From Ophiocordyceps camponoti-saundersi (nom. inval.) (taxonomy: Eukaryota; Ascomycota; Sordariomycetes; Hypocreales; Ophiocordycipitaceae): a DNA stretch of 64,000 nt. Under the pieces are notes generated by a model that was not told where the DNA came from, ran no database searches, and saw only the letters and a list, made by a program, of their open reading frames with translations. Where the stretch lies: positions 62,001-126,000 of the forward strand of contig PDHQ01000057.1 of the NCBI GenBank assembly GCA_003339415.1, in the 5' to 3' direction. Below, one piece after another: positions 24,701 through 37,949 of the stretch. Each line of letters begins with the position of its first letter. Within the stretch, counting starts at the first letter, position 1. Both the position numbers and the translations under genes were made by a program.

Positions 24701-25724
24701 AATAGTAGAAAATATAGTAGGCTTAAGATTATACTTAAAAGTATCGTAAATCTAAGAGATTATAAGCGAGAGAGGTATTAAGAGAAGTATTAACTTACCT
24801 AATATTCTAAGAAAGTAAGCGTATTTTATAAACTACGCCCTTAACGGCGGCGAGAAAATATCCGCTACCTTCCCCCTAACTATCCCCCTTTATTCTTTTT
24901 AGCTATTAGCCCCTCCTTCTCTTATTAAGCTTTTAGTATAAGTAATAGCTATTTCTTAAGGGGCGGGAATAGCGGCGGCCCCTATTATTAAAAAGCTTAT
25001 TATAGCCTTATCTCCCTTACTATTAAGGGTTTTACCGCCGCCTCTTATAGCTTAAGCTACGAGATCGGTATTAAATATAATATTATCCTTAACCGCTTTT
25101 CTACCGCCTAAGGGATTACGATCTCTAAGCTTAAGGTATATTTATAAAAAGTATAGTATTTAATATTATAAATTATATAATCGTAATATAGCGAAAATAA
25201 GTCCTTTATATTTATTATTAATCTTTTAAAAGCGTAGTTTTAGCTAGAGATATTTCTTATTATAAAAATAAAGAGAAATCGCTTACTAAAGGTAATAAAG
25301 CTATCGTAAAGTTTCTAAGTATTATTTCTAAATCTTTTATAGCTTTTTATATTTTTAGTAAGGGCGTAAATAAGTATAATTAAGGGTAATTAGGGATAAT
25401 TAATACGTATAAAGAGAAGGAAAAAACGTAATAAGTATAACTTATAACTATAAATATTAAAAAAGATAGTAAAAAGCTTCCTTATACCTTATCTTATTAA
25501 TAAGGGGGAAATAAAAGAAAAAAGAGATACCTTAAAGAAAATAAATAATTATATATATTATAATTTTTACTTACTATTTTCGCCTTAAAGATTTAGGATA
25601 GTAAGTAGCGATAATATCTTATAATATATAGTTATTTTTATAGCGTAAAGAGGCGGGAAGTAAGTTAATTAATCTTTAAAAGAAAAAAATCTAGTAGCTT
25701 CCCGGTAATCTAAGGTAAGTATAA
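24701..25724. other. RIP-mutated low-copy spacer between cassettes 2 and 3
   Basis: AT-rich sequence with CCCCCTTTATTC and GGCGGCGG patches and many in-frame TAA/TAG. Probably a decayed gene or transposon, but not identifiable. Confidence 0.45.
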
Positions 25725-26640
25725 GGGGGCACCGGTATATATAAGTATTAATATATATATAAATAGCGGTATATATATAGGTAGTAGTATATATATAAGT
25801 ATAAGTATATATATAAGCACTAGTATATATAAGTATTAGTATATACTCCGGGCACTAGTATATATATAAGTACCGGTATATATATAAGCACTAGTATATA
25901 TATAAGTATATATAAGTATTAGTATATACTTCGGGCACTAGTATATATATATAAGCACTAGTATATATAAGTATAAGTATATATAAGCACCGGTATATAC
26001 TCCGAGCACCGGTATATATAAGCACCGATATATATAGGTAGCGGTATATATATATAAGTAGCGGTATATATATAGGTATAAGTATATATAAGCACTAGTA
26101 TATATATATAGGTAGCGGTATATATATAAGCACGGGTATATATAAGTACTAATATATACTTCGGGTACTAATATATATAAGCACCGGTATATATAAGTAA
26201 TAGTATATATATATAAGCACTAGTATACTAGTATATACGCTAGGTACTAGTATATATATAAATACCGGCATATATAAGCACTAGTATATATAAGTACTAG
26301 TATATATAAGCACCGGTATATATAAGTACTAGTATATATATAAGCACTAGCATATACGCTAGGCACTAGTATATACGCTAGGCACTAGCATATATATAAG
26401 CACTAGTATATATAAGCACCGGCATATATAGGCACTAGTATATATAAGCACTAGCATATATAGGCACTAGTATATATATAAGCACCGGCATATACGCTAA
26501 GCACTAGTATATACGCTAAGCACCGGTATATATATAAGTATTAGTATATTAATATATATGCCGGGCACCGGCATATATATAAGCACTAGTATATATAAGT
26601 ACTAGTATATATAGGCACCGGTATATTAGTATATATAAGC
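25725..26640. repeat. A-array 3
   Basis: Third palindromic AT-rich array, with more GCAC and TACGCTAGGCAC spacers than the others. Confidence 0.85.
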
Positions 26641-26790
26641 ACTAAATAGTATAAGTTAATTTTATAAAAATTATATATAAAAAGTAATTAAATTTTAGTA
26701 TATTTTACGATTAAAGCTATACTTATAGGAGTACGCCCGAATTTAGCTAGTAAGACTTATAAGGGGGGGTTATAAATCCCCCTTTTAGTA
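26641..26790 (+). repeat. B-module 3
   Basis: Third forward copy, ending AAGGGGGGG-TTATAAAT-CCCCC. Confidence 0.85.
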
Positions 26791-27170
26791 AGTATACGGT
26801 AGCGGAAGATAGCTACGGCGGGCATAGTAAAGGGAGATAGCTATAGCGGGTATAGTAAAAGGAGATAATTATAGCGAGTATAGCGGCAGGTATAGTAGCG
26901 GGCATAGCGGCGGGGGATAGCTATAATAAGTATAATAAAGGGAGATAGCTATAGCAGGCATAGCGGCAGAAGATAGCTATAGCGGGTATAATAAAAGGAG
27001 ATAGTTACGGCGGGTATAGTAAAAGGAGATAATTATAGCGGGCATAGCGGCGGGCATAGTAGCGGGGGATAGCTATAGTAAGCACGGTAAAGGGAGATAG
27101 CTACGGCGAGTATAGCGGTAAAAGATAGCTATAATAAGTATAATAAAAGGAGATAACTATAGCGTAGGGA
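26791..27170 (+). repeat. C-array 3
   Basis: Shorter C-type array with GGGAGATAGCTATAGCGGGC units, some with AAAGGGAGATAG variants. Confidence 0.8.
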
Positions 27171-27249
27171 ATAGTAATAATAGATAAGTACTTAGTATAT
27201 ATAATAGGGGGAGATAATTATAATAGACTTAGTAATAAGAGATAAGATT

Positions 27250-30200
27250 TTAATAAAAGGTAGGTAAAAACTTAAATAAAATTTTATTACTTACTACTTT
27301 TTTACCGGTAGCACTTCTTTACTAGCTTTACTTTCGTGCTAATAGTACTCTTTACTTTACTACCGGTAATATTTTCCCGCTAATAATACTTTTCTATTAT
27401 TTTTATTTTATTACCGGTAGCACTTTTTTATTAGCGGCACTCTTTACTTTATAGTACTTTTTACTTTACTATTAATAGTACTTTCCCGCTAGTAGCACTT
27501 TTTTACTACTTTTATTTTACTACTAGTAGCACTTTCTTACTAGCAGCACTCTTTACTTTATAGCACTCTTTACTCTGCTACTAGTAGCACTTTCCCGTTA
27601 GTAGCACTTTTCTATTACCTTTATTTTACTACTAGTAGTATTTTCCTACTAGCGGCACTTTTTACTTTACGGTACTTTTTACTTTACTACTAGTAATATT
27701 TTCCCGCTAGTAGTATTTTTCTACTAGCTAGCCGGTATACTTAGTCCGCTAATATAAAGAATATAGCCCTTAGGTAATAATTATAATTACTAAGAATATC
27801 TAACTAGCTAGGTTTTAAATATTATAGCTTATTACTTAAAAGAATAGGAGAAAGCTAAGCTAAACCGCCTCTTACTAGAAAAGAAAAGGGATAAGATTTA
27901 CTTTATTAATAAAATATAAAAAGCTTAAAAATAAGATATCTACTTTAAATCTTTATCGAGATAAGACGCGGAAGAAGATAGTAAGATAGCTATCTTTAGT
28001 AATATACCGCTATTATATAACTTATACGCTATTAGAATACTTTTAAAAATAAGAAAAATATTTTATAAAAAGATTACTAAAAATAGTAATCTTTGCTAGA
28101 TATCTTTAGTAATATATTATTATTATCTAACTTATACGCTATTAAGATATTTTAAAAAATAAGAAAAATATATTATAAAAAAATTATTAGAAATAGTAAT
28201 CTTTATTAGAAAAACTAAATAATTATTACTAGTAGTACCTTTTATATTATAATACTTTTTACTTTATTACCGGTAGTACTCTTTATATTATAATACTCTT
28301 TACTTTATTATTAATAGCACTTTTTATATTATAATACTCTTTACTTTTTATTTTATAATACTTTTTACTTTACTACCGGTAGTATTTTCTTACCGGCGGC
28401 ACTCTTAACTTTACTACCGGTAATAGAGTACTTCGCTAGAAACTAGCTAGCTTCCCTTTTCTACTACCTTTACTTTTAGCACTTTCCTACTAGCAGCACT
28501 CTTTACTTTATTATTAGTAAGAAGGTCGGCACTCTTTACTTTATTACCGATAGGAAAATTAGTATTTTTTACTCTCTTACTAGTAGCACTCTTTACTTTA
28601 CTACTAGTAGCACCTTCCTACTAGCGGCACTCTTTACTTTATTACCGGTAGCACTTTTTATTTTACGGCACTCTTTACTCTATTACCGGCTTTACTTTTT
28701 TACTAGTAGTACTTTCCTACTAGCAGCACTCTTTACTCTCTTACTAGTAATACTCTTTACTTTACGGTATTTTTTACTTTATTACTAATAGGAAGGTCGG
28801 CACTTTTTACTCTACTACTAATAAGAAGGTCGGCACTTTTTACTCTCTTACTAGTAGCACTCTTTACTCTATTACTAATAGCACCTTCCTACCGGTAGTA
28901 TTTTTTACTTTATTACCGGTAGCACTTTTTACTTTACGGCACTCTTTACTTTACTACTAGTAGTATTTTCTTACTAGCGGCACTTTTAACTTTATTACCG
29001 GTAGCACTTTTTACTTTATAATACTCTTTACTTTATTACTAGTAGTACTCTTTATATTACGATACTCTTTACTTTACTACTAGCAGTATTTTCCTACTAG
29101 TAGCACTCTTTACTTTATTATTAATAAGAAGGTCGGCATTCTTTACTCTTTTACTAATAACACTCTTTACTTTATAGCACTCTTTACTCTATTACTAGCA
29201 GCACTTTCCTACTAATAGCACTCTTAACTTTACTACTAATAGTACTTTTTACCTTATAATACTCTTTACTTTATTACCGGTAGCACTCTTTATATTACGA
29301 TATTTTTTACTTTACTACTAATAGCACTTTCTTATCGGCAGCACTCTTTACTCTACTACTAATAAGAAGGTCGGCACTTTTTACTTTTTTACTAGTAGTA
29401 CTCTTCGCTTTATAGTACTTTTTACTTTACTACCGGTAATACTTACCTACTAGCAGCACTTTTTACTTTTTAAGCGAAGCTAAAAAATATCGCGAAAAGG
29501 TCTTTATTAGAAATATTTTACGCTATTATTAAAAACTTAATAAATATAAATTATCTCGCTACGCTAAATATAAAGCTAGAGAGCTTAATTAACTTTAATA
29601 ATAACGATTAGGTTATATATTAGAATATCTTCGAAGTAAAACTAAGCGTTTATATCTTTAATATAAATTTAAAAGCTTAAGTTAGCTAGCTTAAGTAAAG
29701 AAATTAATTTTTTACTTATAAGTATTAAATTTTATACCTAAGTAAATTAAATCCCCTATAATAAAATACTCTTTATTTTACTATTAATAGTACCTACCTG
29801 CTAGCGGTACTCTTTACTTTATTTCTAATAATAAAATATTTCGCTAGAAACTAGCTAGCTTCCCTCTTCTATTACCTTTACTCTTAGCACTTTCCTACTA
29901 GCGGCACTCTTTACTCTACTACTAGTAGTACTTTCCTACTAGCAGCACTCTTTACTCTCTTACTAGTAGCACTCTTTACTTTATAGCACTCTTTACTTTA
30001 TTACTAGTAGAAAGGTTAGCACTCTTTACTTTATTACCGATAAGAAAGTTAGCACTCTTTACTTTTTTACTAATAGCACTCTTTACTCTGCTACCGGCAG
30101 CACTCTTTACTTTATAGCACTCTTTACTTTACTACTAGCTTTACTCTTTTACTAGCAGTACTTTCCTACTACCTTTACTCTTTTTTTACCTTTACTCTAT

Positions 30201-30250
30201 TACTAGTAGCACTCTTAGACTACTAGCTTCCCTCTTCTCTTACTAGCTAA
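27250..30250. repeat. Satellite of GCACTCTTTACTTTACTACTAG-type units
   Basis: About 3 kb of interspersed units combining GCACTCTTTACTTTA, CTACTAGTAG and CACTTTCCTACTAGCG. It is broken by non-tandem patches at 27720-28230 (itself a ~120-bp duplication with ATATCTTTAGTAATATA) and 29465-29770. Confidence 0.8.
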
Positions 30251-30439
30251 GTTCCCTAATAAGGAATTTTATAAAATATATAGAATCTTATTCTAATTTA
30301 TATATTATAAATAAGAATAAAATAATAAAAGTTAACTTTAATAAATTTAATAAAAAATAATAAATAAAAAGTAAGTTTAATAAAGCTTTTAATAAAAAGT
30401 AATAGGAAACTAGCGGTAAGAAACTTTATAATTATATAT

Positions 30440-30830
30440 ATATATATATATTACTCGCTATCTTTTTACTTCCTCGCTATCTCTCTATTTCCTCGCTATC
30501 TCTTTATTTCCTTACTATCTCTTTACTTCCTTACTATCTTTTTACTTCCTTACTATCTCTCTACTTCTTCGCTATCTCTTTACTTCCTCGCTATCTTTTT
30601 ACTTCCTTACTATCTTTACTTCCTCGCTATCTCTACCTCTTTCCCTCTTTCCCTCTTTCCCTCTTTCCCTTTTTCCCTCTTTCCCTCTTTCCCTCTTTCC
30701 CTCTTTCCCTCTTTCCCTCTTTCCCTTTTTCCCTTTTTCCCCCTTTCCCTCTTTTCCTCTTTCCCTTTTTCCCTTTTTCCCTTTTTCTATCTTTTTATTT
30801 TTCCCTCTTTCCCTCTTTTTAATATAAACT
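30440..30830. repeat. TTCCTCGCTATCTCTTTAC and CCCTCTTT minisatellites
   Basis: Two adjacent arrays: about ten units of a ~21-bp repeat (30455-30640) followed by about 25 units of the 8-bp repeat CCCTCTTT (30640-30815). Confidence 0.85.
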
Positions 30831-30959
30831 TAATTACTAAAAAGTTTAATAGTATTCCTAACTTTCTATTATTACCTTTATTTTCTTCTTTTAATATAGC
30901 TTTTATTTTTATTTAAGATTTCGCTTAGGAAAATAGTATTACTTTTATTAAATATAGGC

Positions 30960-33350
30960 TTAGTTAGAAGCGCGAATTTTATAAATAGCTTTTTATAATA
31001 TTTTATAATTTAGCTTATAATTATAGCTAATCCCGCTTATTTCGAAATATTAATCTCCGCTAAATCTTAACTTAGAAACTTAACTACCTTTTTAAGCTTC
31101 GAATTACTATATAGAAAAATACTAAATTAAAATAAACTTATTAAGTAATAGATAGTTATTATAACTATTTATAATCTATCTATCCCTCCGCTTATAATAT
31201 CTATTACTAATAATTACTTAAGTAATAAAAACTTAAAAAATTCTTATTAAAATATAAGGCTCTCTTAGCTTAAAAGCTAGATAATATTTTTTAAGATTAA
31301 TCTAATAATAAATACTCTTTCTTTTATAAGTTTAATATCTATAATAATAGATAAAAAATTTACCGTAAAGCGCTTAATAGTTTAACCTTAATATAGGCCT
31401 TTCTCTCCTACTTTTAATAAGATAAATTTAAATATTTTATTAAGCTAAATAAGGAAATAAAAGTTATAATAGCGATATAAATATACCCTTAATATAAAGA
31501 TATATAGAAATAGTATTTAGAAATCCTTAAAATAAACTATACTTATAAGATAAATCGGTATAGTAATATTTCGATTTTTTTTCTTAAAAATACTAATAAG
31601 AAATAAGTTTAAAATATTACTTTTTTAAGTTACGGCCCTTATAAAATATAAGTTTCTAGTAAATATTATATAAAAGCTTATAATAAATAAAAAAGAAAAG
31701 GCGTATAATTAGCTTTATAAGTATTTTAAAAAACTTTATTATTAAATTAACGCTAAATATCTTAATATAATAATTATAGATAAAGAGGTTATTTTTAAGA
31801 ATACTATTATAAAAATATTCCCTAATATATAATAATAGCTATACTTTTTCTATATTAACGCGAATATTAATATTATAAAAGTATTTCCTAATATATAGTA
31901 ATAGCTATATTTTTTCTATATTAACGCGAATATTAAGGCGTAGATTAATAAGCACTTTAATTATAATAATAAAGAAAACGAAGCTAAGAAGGGCTAAGCT
32001 AAAAGGTAAGCTAGGGACTAAGCTAGGGACTAAGCTAAGGACTAAGCTAAGAAGAGTACTTAAGCCCCGAATATAACTAACTTAAATACCTATAAGGGTA
32101 TATTAGTAGCGTAGAAAAAAGTTATATATACTCCTTTTAAGGTAAACTTTAAGACTTCTTAGTAGGAATTTAATAAGATATACGGAGAATAATATCTATT
32201 AATTTTTACCTATATCTTAAAAAAGTATATACTTTAGCGATAATAATAAGCTATTTACTTTATATTTAATTATAGGAATTATAGTTAAACGATAAATAGC
32301 CTAATAGAGTTTTTTTATAAAGATATTAAGTCTTATCTTCTTACTAATATTAAGGACCTTTATTACTTATACTTAATACTCTTATAGATAATCGCTAATA
32401 AAAAGTAAAAGTATAAGGAGGTAGCTACTTATAAAAAGATAAGGTAACGTTAAGTATATTTTAGTAAACGCTAGCTAGGTAAAATCCCTCTTATAAAAGT
32501 AATATAACTTTACTAATACCTTATAAGGAGAATTACCTTCTAAGATCTCTTATATAGCGATTAATCTTCTTATTTATCGGCACCGCTTTACCGAAGTAAT
32601 ATTATCTATACTAAATTACGAGCCTATTCTATAGCTATAATATACTAGCTAGTTTATATAATAATATAAGCTACCTTACTCTTATATTATAAAATAATAG
32701 CTATAAGCTAAGTAATAATTTAATAAAAAAGAGTATTATTTACGCTAGTAGCTAACTATACCTTTAGTAATACTTACCTATAAATATTATTAAAATAACT
32801 TACTAATTTATTCCTTAAGATTTAGATAAGCTACTATTACGGATTTAAAACCTTAATATTATCGTTAGTTTTTATAGCTAGCGTAGAGTCCCTTAGAATA
32901 TACTAATATTAGTGCCTTTTAGTTTTTAGCCCTCTCGCCTTAATTAAAATAGCTAGCCTCCTTTAAACTTATAATAAAGCTAAAGCTAAAAGAGCTAAAG
33001 CTAGCGGGGTTATTAATAAAGCTAAAGCTAGAGCTAGAGGGGTAATAAAGGGCAGCGTTAATTAGGCAGCTTATCGTATATAAGCTTAAGGTATTTTCTA
33101 CGAAGCGTACGGCAAGTTACTTCGAGAGGTAAGGTTCTTATAAAGGTAAGAGGGAGAGGGTATAAAGGAAGAGGTAAAGGAGAGGCGTTTTTAATAAAAG
33201 GAATAACGGAGGGTATCTTATTATTATAATAGTAAACGCTTATTATAGCGCTATCTTTAGAGAGATAATAAGGTAAGTTTAAATCGCTTTTATAAGAAGA
33301 ATAGTAACTTTTTTAAGTAAGATTTAAAGTATAATAAAAGAAATAAAGAT
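30960..33350 (+). pseudogene. RIP-decayed reading frame(s), possibly OrsD/DUF3505-like
   Basis: Long stretches lack frame breaks except TAA/TAG where RIP would have changed CAA/CAG. One frame covers about 31,000-31,320 and 31,980-33,340; another covers about 31,330-31,520. Reading TAA/TAG as Q gives NPAYFEILISAKSQL (about 31,030) and then LIQAFLSYFQQDKFKYF (about 31,390). That order (NPAY.VLIC..C, then QTFF...KYF) recalls the N-terminal region of fungal OrsD/DUF3505 (PF12013) proteins, some of them telomere-linked RecQ helicases. The expected cysteines are not visible. A Q/K/A-rich stretch follows near 31,980-32,060 and a KAKAKRAKASG region near 32,990. No helicase or transposase motif is visible. 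The coding origin is likely; the family is a weak inference. Confidence 0.4.
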
Positions 33351-33359
33351 ATATATAAT

Positions 33360-34190
33360 ATTAGCTCCCTTATTTTATAATAAAATATACTTAAGGATAT
33401 ATATTATACTTACTACTCTCCCTTACTTATTACTTTATAATAAAGTATACTTAAGGATATATATTATACTTACTACTCTCCTTTATTTACTACTTTATAA
33501 CAAAATATACCTAAGGATATATATTATACTTACTACTCTCCCTTACTTATTACTCTATAACGAAGTATACCTAAAAATATATACTATACTAGCTCCCCTG
33601 CTTACTATAATAAAGTATACCTAAGGATATATACTATACTAGCTCCCTTACTTACTACTTTATAACGAAGTATACCTAAGGATATATACTATGCCGGCTC
33701 CCTTACTTATTACTTTATAACGAAGTATACTTAAGAATATATATTATGCTAGCTCCCCTGCTTATTATAACGAAGTATACTTAAAAATATATATTATACC
33801 GGCTCCCCTACTTATTATAACGAAGTATACTTAAGGATATATACTATGCTAGCTCCTTTACCTACTACTTTATAATAAAGTATACCTAAGGATATATACT
33901 ATACTAGCTCCCTTACTTATTATAATAAAATATACCTAAGGATATATACTATGCCGGCTCCCCTACCTATTATAATAAAGTATATTTAAAAATATATACT
34001 ATACTAGCTCCCCTATTTATTACTTTATAATAAAGTATACTTAAGGATATATACTATACCGGCTCCCTTACTTATTATAACGAAGTATACTTAAAGATAT
34101 ATACTATACTAGCTCCCTTACCTATTACTTTATAATAAAGTATACCTAAAAATATATACTATACTTACTACTTTATTACTCTACTTACTA
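33360..34190. repeat. ~55-62 bp satellite (AAGTATACCTAAGGATATATAC units)
   Basis: About fourteen tandem units containing ACGAAGTATACCTAAG and TATACTATACTAGCTCCC, some with an extra CTACTTTATA segment. Confidence 0.85.
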
Positions 34191-34264
34191 CTATAATAAC
34201 TAATTTTTTTTATATTTCTTAAATTAAGTATACTTATATAGCTAAAGTTTAATATAATATACTT

Positions 34265-35030
34265 AAAAAGTTAATTTTAAAGTAACTTATTAGATAAGGA
34301 GGTTTGAAAGCTTAGTATACTTTATAATACGCCTCGCCTCTTAGCCTAGCCTTAAGTAGCTTATAGTAACTTATTAAATAAAGAGGTTCGAAAGCTTAGT
34401 ATACTTTATAGTATACCTCGCCTCCTAGCCCGGCCTTAAGTAGCTTATAGTAACTTACTAAATAGGGAGGTTCGAAAGCTTAGTATATTTTATAGTACGC
34501 CTCGCCTCCTAGCTTAGCCCTAAGTAGCTTATAATAACTTACTAAATAGGGAGGTTCGAAAGCTTAGTATACTTTATAGCACGCCTCGCCTCCTAGCTTA
34601 GCCCTAAGTAGCTTATAATAACTTACTAAATAGAGAGGTTCGAAAGCTTAGTATACTTTATAGCACGCCTCGCCTCCTAGCCTAGCTTTAAATAGCTTAT
34701 AGTAACTTATTAGATAGAGAGGTTTAAAAGCTTAGTATATTTTATAGCACGCCTCGCCTCCTAGCCCGGCCCTAAGTAGCTTATAGTAACTTATTAAATA
34801 AGGAGGTTTAAAAGCTTAATATATTTTATAGCACGCCTCGCCTCCTAGCCTAGCCCTAAGTAGCTTATAATAACTTACTAAATAAAGAGGTTTAAAAGCT
34901 TAGTATACTTTATAGTACGCCTCGCCTCCTAGCCCGGCCCTAAGTAGCTTATAATAACTTACTAAATAAGGAGGTTCGAAAGCTTAGTATACTTTATAAT
35001 ACGCCTCGCCTCCTAGCTTAGTTTATATAA
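34265..35030. repeat. 84-bp satellite (nine copies)
   Basis: Units begin near GTAACTTATTAAATAAGG, contain GGTTCGAAAGCTTAGTATAC and TACGCCTCGCCTCCTAGCC, and repeat every ~84 bp about nine times with RIP-type differences. Confidence 0.85.
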
Positions 35031-35034
35031 TCTA

Positions 35035-35865
35035 TCTATATTATATACCCTTACTTTACTAAGTATTTTAAGGAGTTAATCTTATAAGGCCTTAGATAAA
35101 AATAATAATATTAAATTAACTATATTTTATTTCTACTTACTATTAAATAAAGAATAGCTTAAAAGGTTACCTTTTAAGCTAAAAAAAAGCTATAAGTATA
35201 CCTTTTTAAGCTAGGAAAAGCTTAAATAGTTTATTTTTTTATAAGTCTAAAAGGCGTACTAATAAGTATAGCCTCTTATACTACTCCTTAAGAGTAAGAG
35301 AAAGGTTACTTTATATTATTTTTACTATTATAATATTAATAGCCCGCGGTTACCTCCTATTATAACTATAATATATAAGATAGCCCTTATCTTACTATAA
35401 ATAGACGCTAGGCTTTTAATATATAAGGTAAGAGTTACTTATAGCCGCGGCTTTAAGCTAGCCTTAGGCGCTAGCGGGGTTACTTAGCGGGGATCTTAAG
35501 GTAGCGTAAAAACTATTATCTATACTAAGTATACCGAAAGCTAGAGCTTACGAGGTCTATTCCGAATAAGATAATAGGCGTAGTTTAAATATAAGATAGG
35601 TATAGCGAGGCTATAAGAGGGGGGCGACGCTTAGCTTAAGCCTTATAAGGGGCACTCGCCTTATACTAGCTGCCCCCTCTTATATTATTATATATAGGAT
35701 AGTTACGGTAAGACCGTAAAAGGGGAGCGACGCTTAGCTTAGGCCTCCTTAAGTAAGGTACTTACTTTACGCTAGCTGCCCCCTTTTAAAATACCTATAG
35801 AGAAAATTTAAGTATACTTATATAAAGCTAATATTTACCGTAAAACGTTTTAGTATAACTAAATC
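35035..35865. other. RIP-mutated segment with a repeated GCGACGCTTAGCTTA block
   Basis: Mostly low-copy sequence. Two related ~70-bp blocks (about 35,620-35,690 and 35,735-35,800) share GCGACGCTTAGCTTA and CTAGCTGCCCCCTTTT. No gene is recognised. Confidence 0.45.
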
Positions 35866-35869
35866 GTAT

Positions 35870-36575
35870 AAGATTTATAAAACGCTAATACTTATAATAA
35901 AATAATTTTAGAAATATTAAAAGGATTAGAGTTAGGAAGCGTAGTATTTTAAATTAGTTATTTTAACTTATCTTAGTCTTTTACCCCGAAAATACTTAAG
36001 TAATACTTATATAAAGGATAATATTACTAGGAATCTTTTACCTTTTTACTTACTATAATATACTTTATATCGCTAATAGATATATTATTATATAGTAATA
36101 AGATTTATAAAATAATAATACTTATAATAAAGTAACTTTAAAAATATTTAGGGGATTAGAGTTAAGAAGCGTAATATTTTAAATTAGTTATTTCGACTTA
36201 TCCTAATCCTTTACTTTAAAAATACTTAAGTAATATTTATATAAAAGATAATATTACTAAGAATCTTTTACCCTCTTACTTACTATAATATACTTTATAT
36301 TGCTAATAGATATATTATTATATAGTAATAAGATTTATAAAATAATAATACTTATAATAAAGTAACTTTAGAAGTATTTAAGGGATTAGAGTTAGGAAGC
36401 GTAGTATTTTAAATTAATTATTTTAACTTATCTTAATCCTTTACCCCGAAAATACTTAAGTAATACTTATATAAAGAATAATATTACTAGGAATCTTTTA
36501 CCCTCTTACTTACTATAATATACTTTATATTACTAATAAATATATTATTATATAATAAAGCCTTTTTAATTATTA
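35870..36575. repeat. ~236-bp tandem repeat (three copies)
   Basis: Copies start with AGATTTATAAAATAATAATA near 35,870, 36,107 and 36,342. They include AAGGGATTAGAGTTAGGAAG and AGGAATCTTTTACCC. Confidence 0.85.
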
Positions 36576-36579
36576 TAAT

Positions 36580-37140
36580 ATACTTTATATTATTAATAAA
36601 TATATTATTATATATAAAATATTTTAAAAAACTAAGAGTTACTACTTACTACTTACGGTATTTATAATATTTAAATATAAAGTAGCTTAAGTAAACTTTA
36701 CTATTTAATTAACTTACTACTTACTACCTATTACTTACTACTTACTACTTATTACTTACTACCTATTACTTACTATATTAATAATACGCTTAGTATATAA
36801 ATCTTAATTATATACTATTAGTAAGATATTATATATATAGCTTAGTAATATAAAGTAACTTTAATTAAACTTTAAAGTACTTAGCACTTTAATCTACTTA
36901 CTACTTACGGTATCTTCGATATACTTAGTACTTTAATTTACTTACTACTTATAATATTTTTAATATACTTAGCACTTTAATCGGCTTATTACTTACGGTA
37001 TCTTCGGTATACTTAATACCTTAATCGGCTTACTACTTATAATATCTTCGGTGCACTTAGTACCTTAATTAGCTTACTACTTATAATATACTTATATTAT
37101 ACTTACTATAGCTATCTTTTACTATTATATGCCCGCTATT
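36580..37140. repeat. Short TACTTACTACC-type and ACTTAGCACTTTAATC-type repeats
   Basis: Two simple arrays: TTACTACTTACTACC (36,715-36,775) and a ~55-bp unit with ATACTTAGCACTTTAATC (36,880-37,090), bordering the first inverted cassette. Confidence 0.7.
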
Positions 37141-37290
37141 ATAAGGGGGGATTTATAACCCCCCCTTATAAATCTTAAAAAGCTAATTTAAGCGCACTTT
37201 TATAAGTAAAGCTTTAGTAATAAAATATACTATAAATTAATTACTTTTTATATATAATTTTTATAAAATTAACTTACGCTACTTAGTGCT
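37141..37290 (-). repeat. B-module 4 (inverted)
   Basis: Inverted copy starting with the hairpin GGGGGGATTTATAACCCCCC. A short A-array remnant (GTGCTTATATATAC) follows at the outer side. Confidence 0.85.
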
Positions 37291-37299
37291 TATATATAC

Positions 37300-37440
37300 T
37301 TATACTTAATTATCTCTCGCTATTATACCCGCTATAGCTATCTTTTACTACTATACTTATTATAGCTATCTCCCGCTACTATACTTACTATAGTTATCTC
37401 TTACTATTATATACCTCGCGCTATAATTATCTCCTATTAT
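37300..37440 (-). repeat. C-array fragment, inverted
   Basis: About 140 bp of ATCTCCCGCTACTATACTTAC units, the reverse complement of the left-arm C-arrays. Confidence 0.8.
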
Positions 37441-37450
37441 TATATACCCG

Positions 37451-37600
37451 CTAAAAGGGGGATTTATAAACCCCTTTCTTATAAGTCTTATTAGCTGAAT
37501 TCGGGCGCACTCTCGTAAATATAGCTTAGTTATAAAATATATTAAAATTTAATTACTTTTTATATATAATTTTTATAAAATTAACTTACGTTACTTATTA
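37451..37600 (-). repeat. B-module 5 (inverted)
   Basis: Inverted copy with hairpin AAAGGGGGATTTATAAACCC. Confidence 0.85.
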
Positions 37601-37609
37601 CCTATATAT

Positions 37610-37790
37610 ACTATACGCTATAATTATTTTCTTCCCTTATATACTTACTATAGTTCCCGCCGCTATACTCGCCGTAAGTATTTTCTTCCCCTATATACCT
37701 ATTATAGTTATCTTCTTCTCTTATATACCTGCTATAATTATCTTTTTCTCCTATATACTACCTACTATAATAGTCTCCTACCCCCGTATA
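37610..37790 (-). repeat. C-array fragment, inverted, with TATTTTCTTCCC variants
   Basis: Units combine TATATACCTGCTATAATTATC with TTCTTCTCC, a variant absent from the left arm. Confidence 0.75.
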
Positions 37791-37794
37791 CTTA

Positions 37795-37945
37795 CTAAAA
37801 GGGGGATTTATAAACCCCCCCCTTATAAGTTTTACTAGCTAAATTTAAGCGCACTTTTATAAATATAGCTTAGTTATAAAATATACTAGAATTTAATTAC
37901 TTTTTATATATATTTTTTATAAAATTAACTTACGCTACTTATTAC
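37795..37945 (-). repeat. B-module 6 (inverted)
   Basis: Inverted copy with hairpin AAGGGGGATTTATAAACCCC. Confidence 0.85.
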
Positions 37946-37949
37946 TTAT

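Noticed and set aside
34265..35030. tRNA-like GGTTCGAAA T-arm motif repeated every 84 bp
   Set aside because: No acceptor, D-arm or anticodon pairing accompanies it; it is a chance match within a satellite unit.
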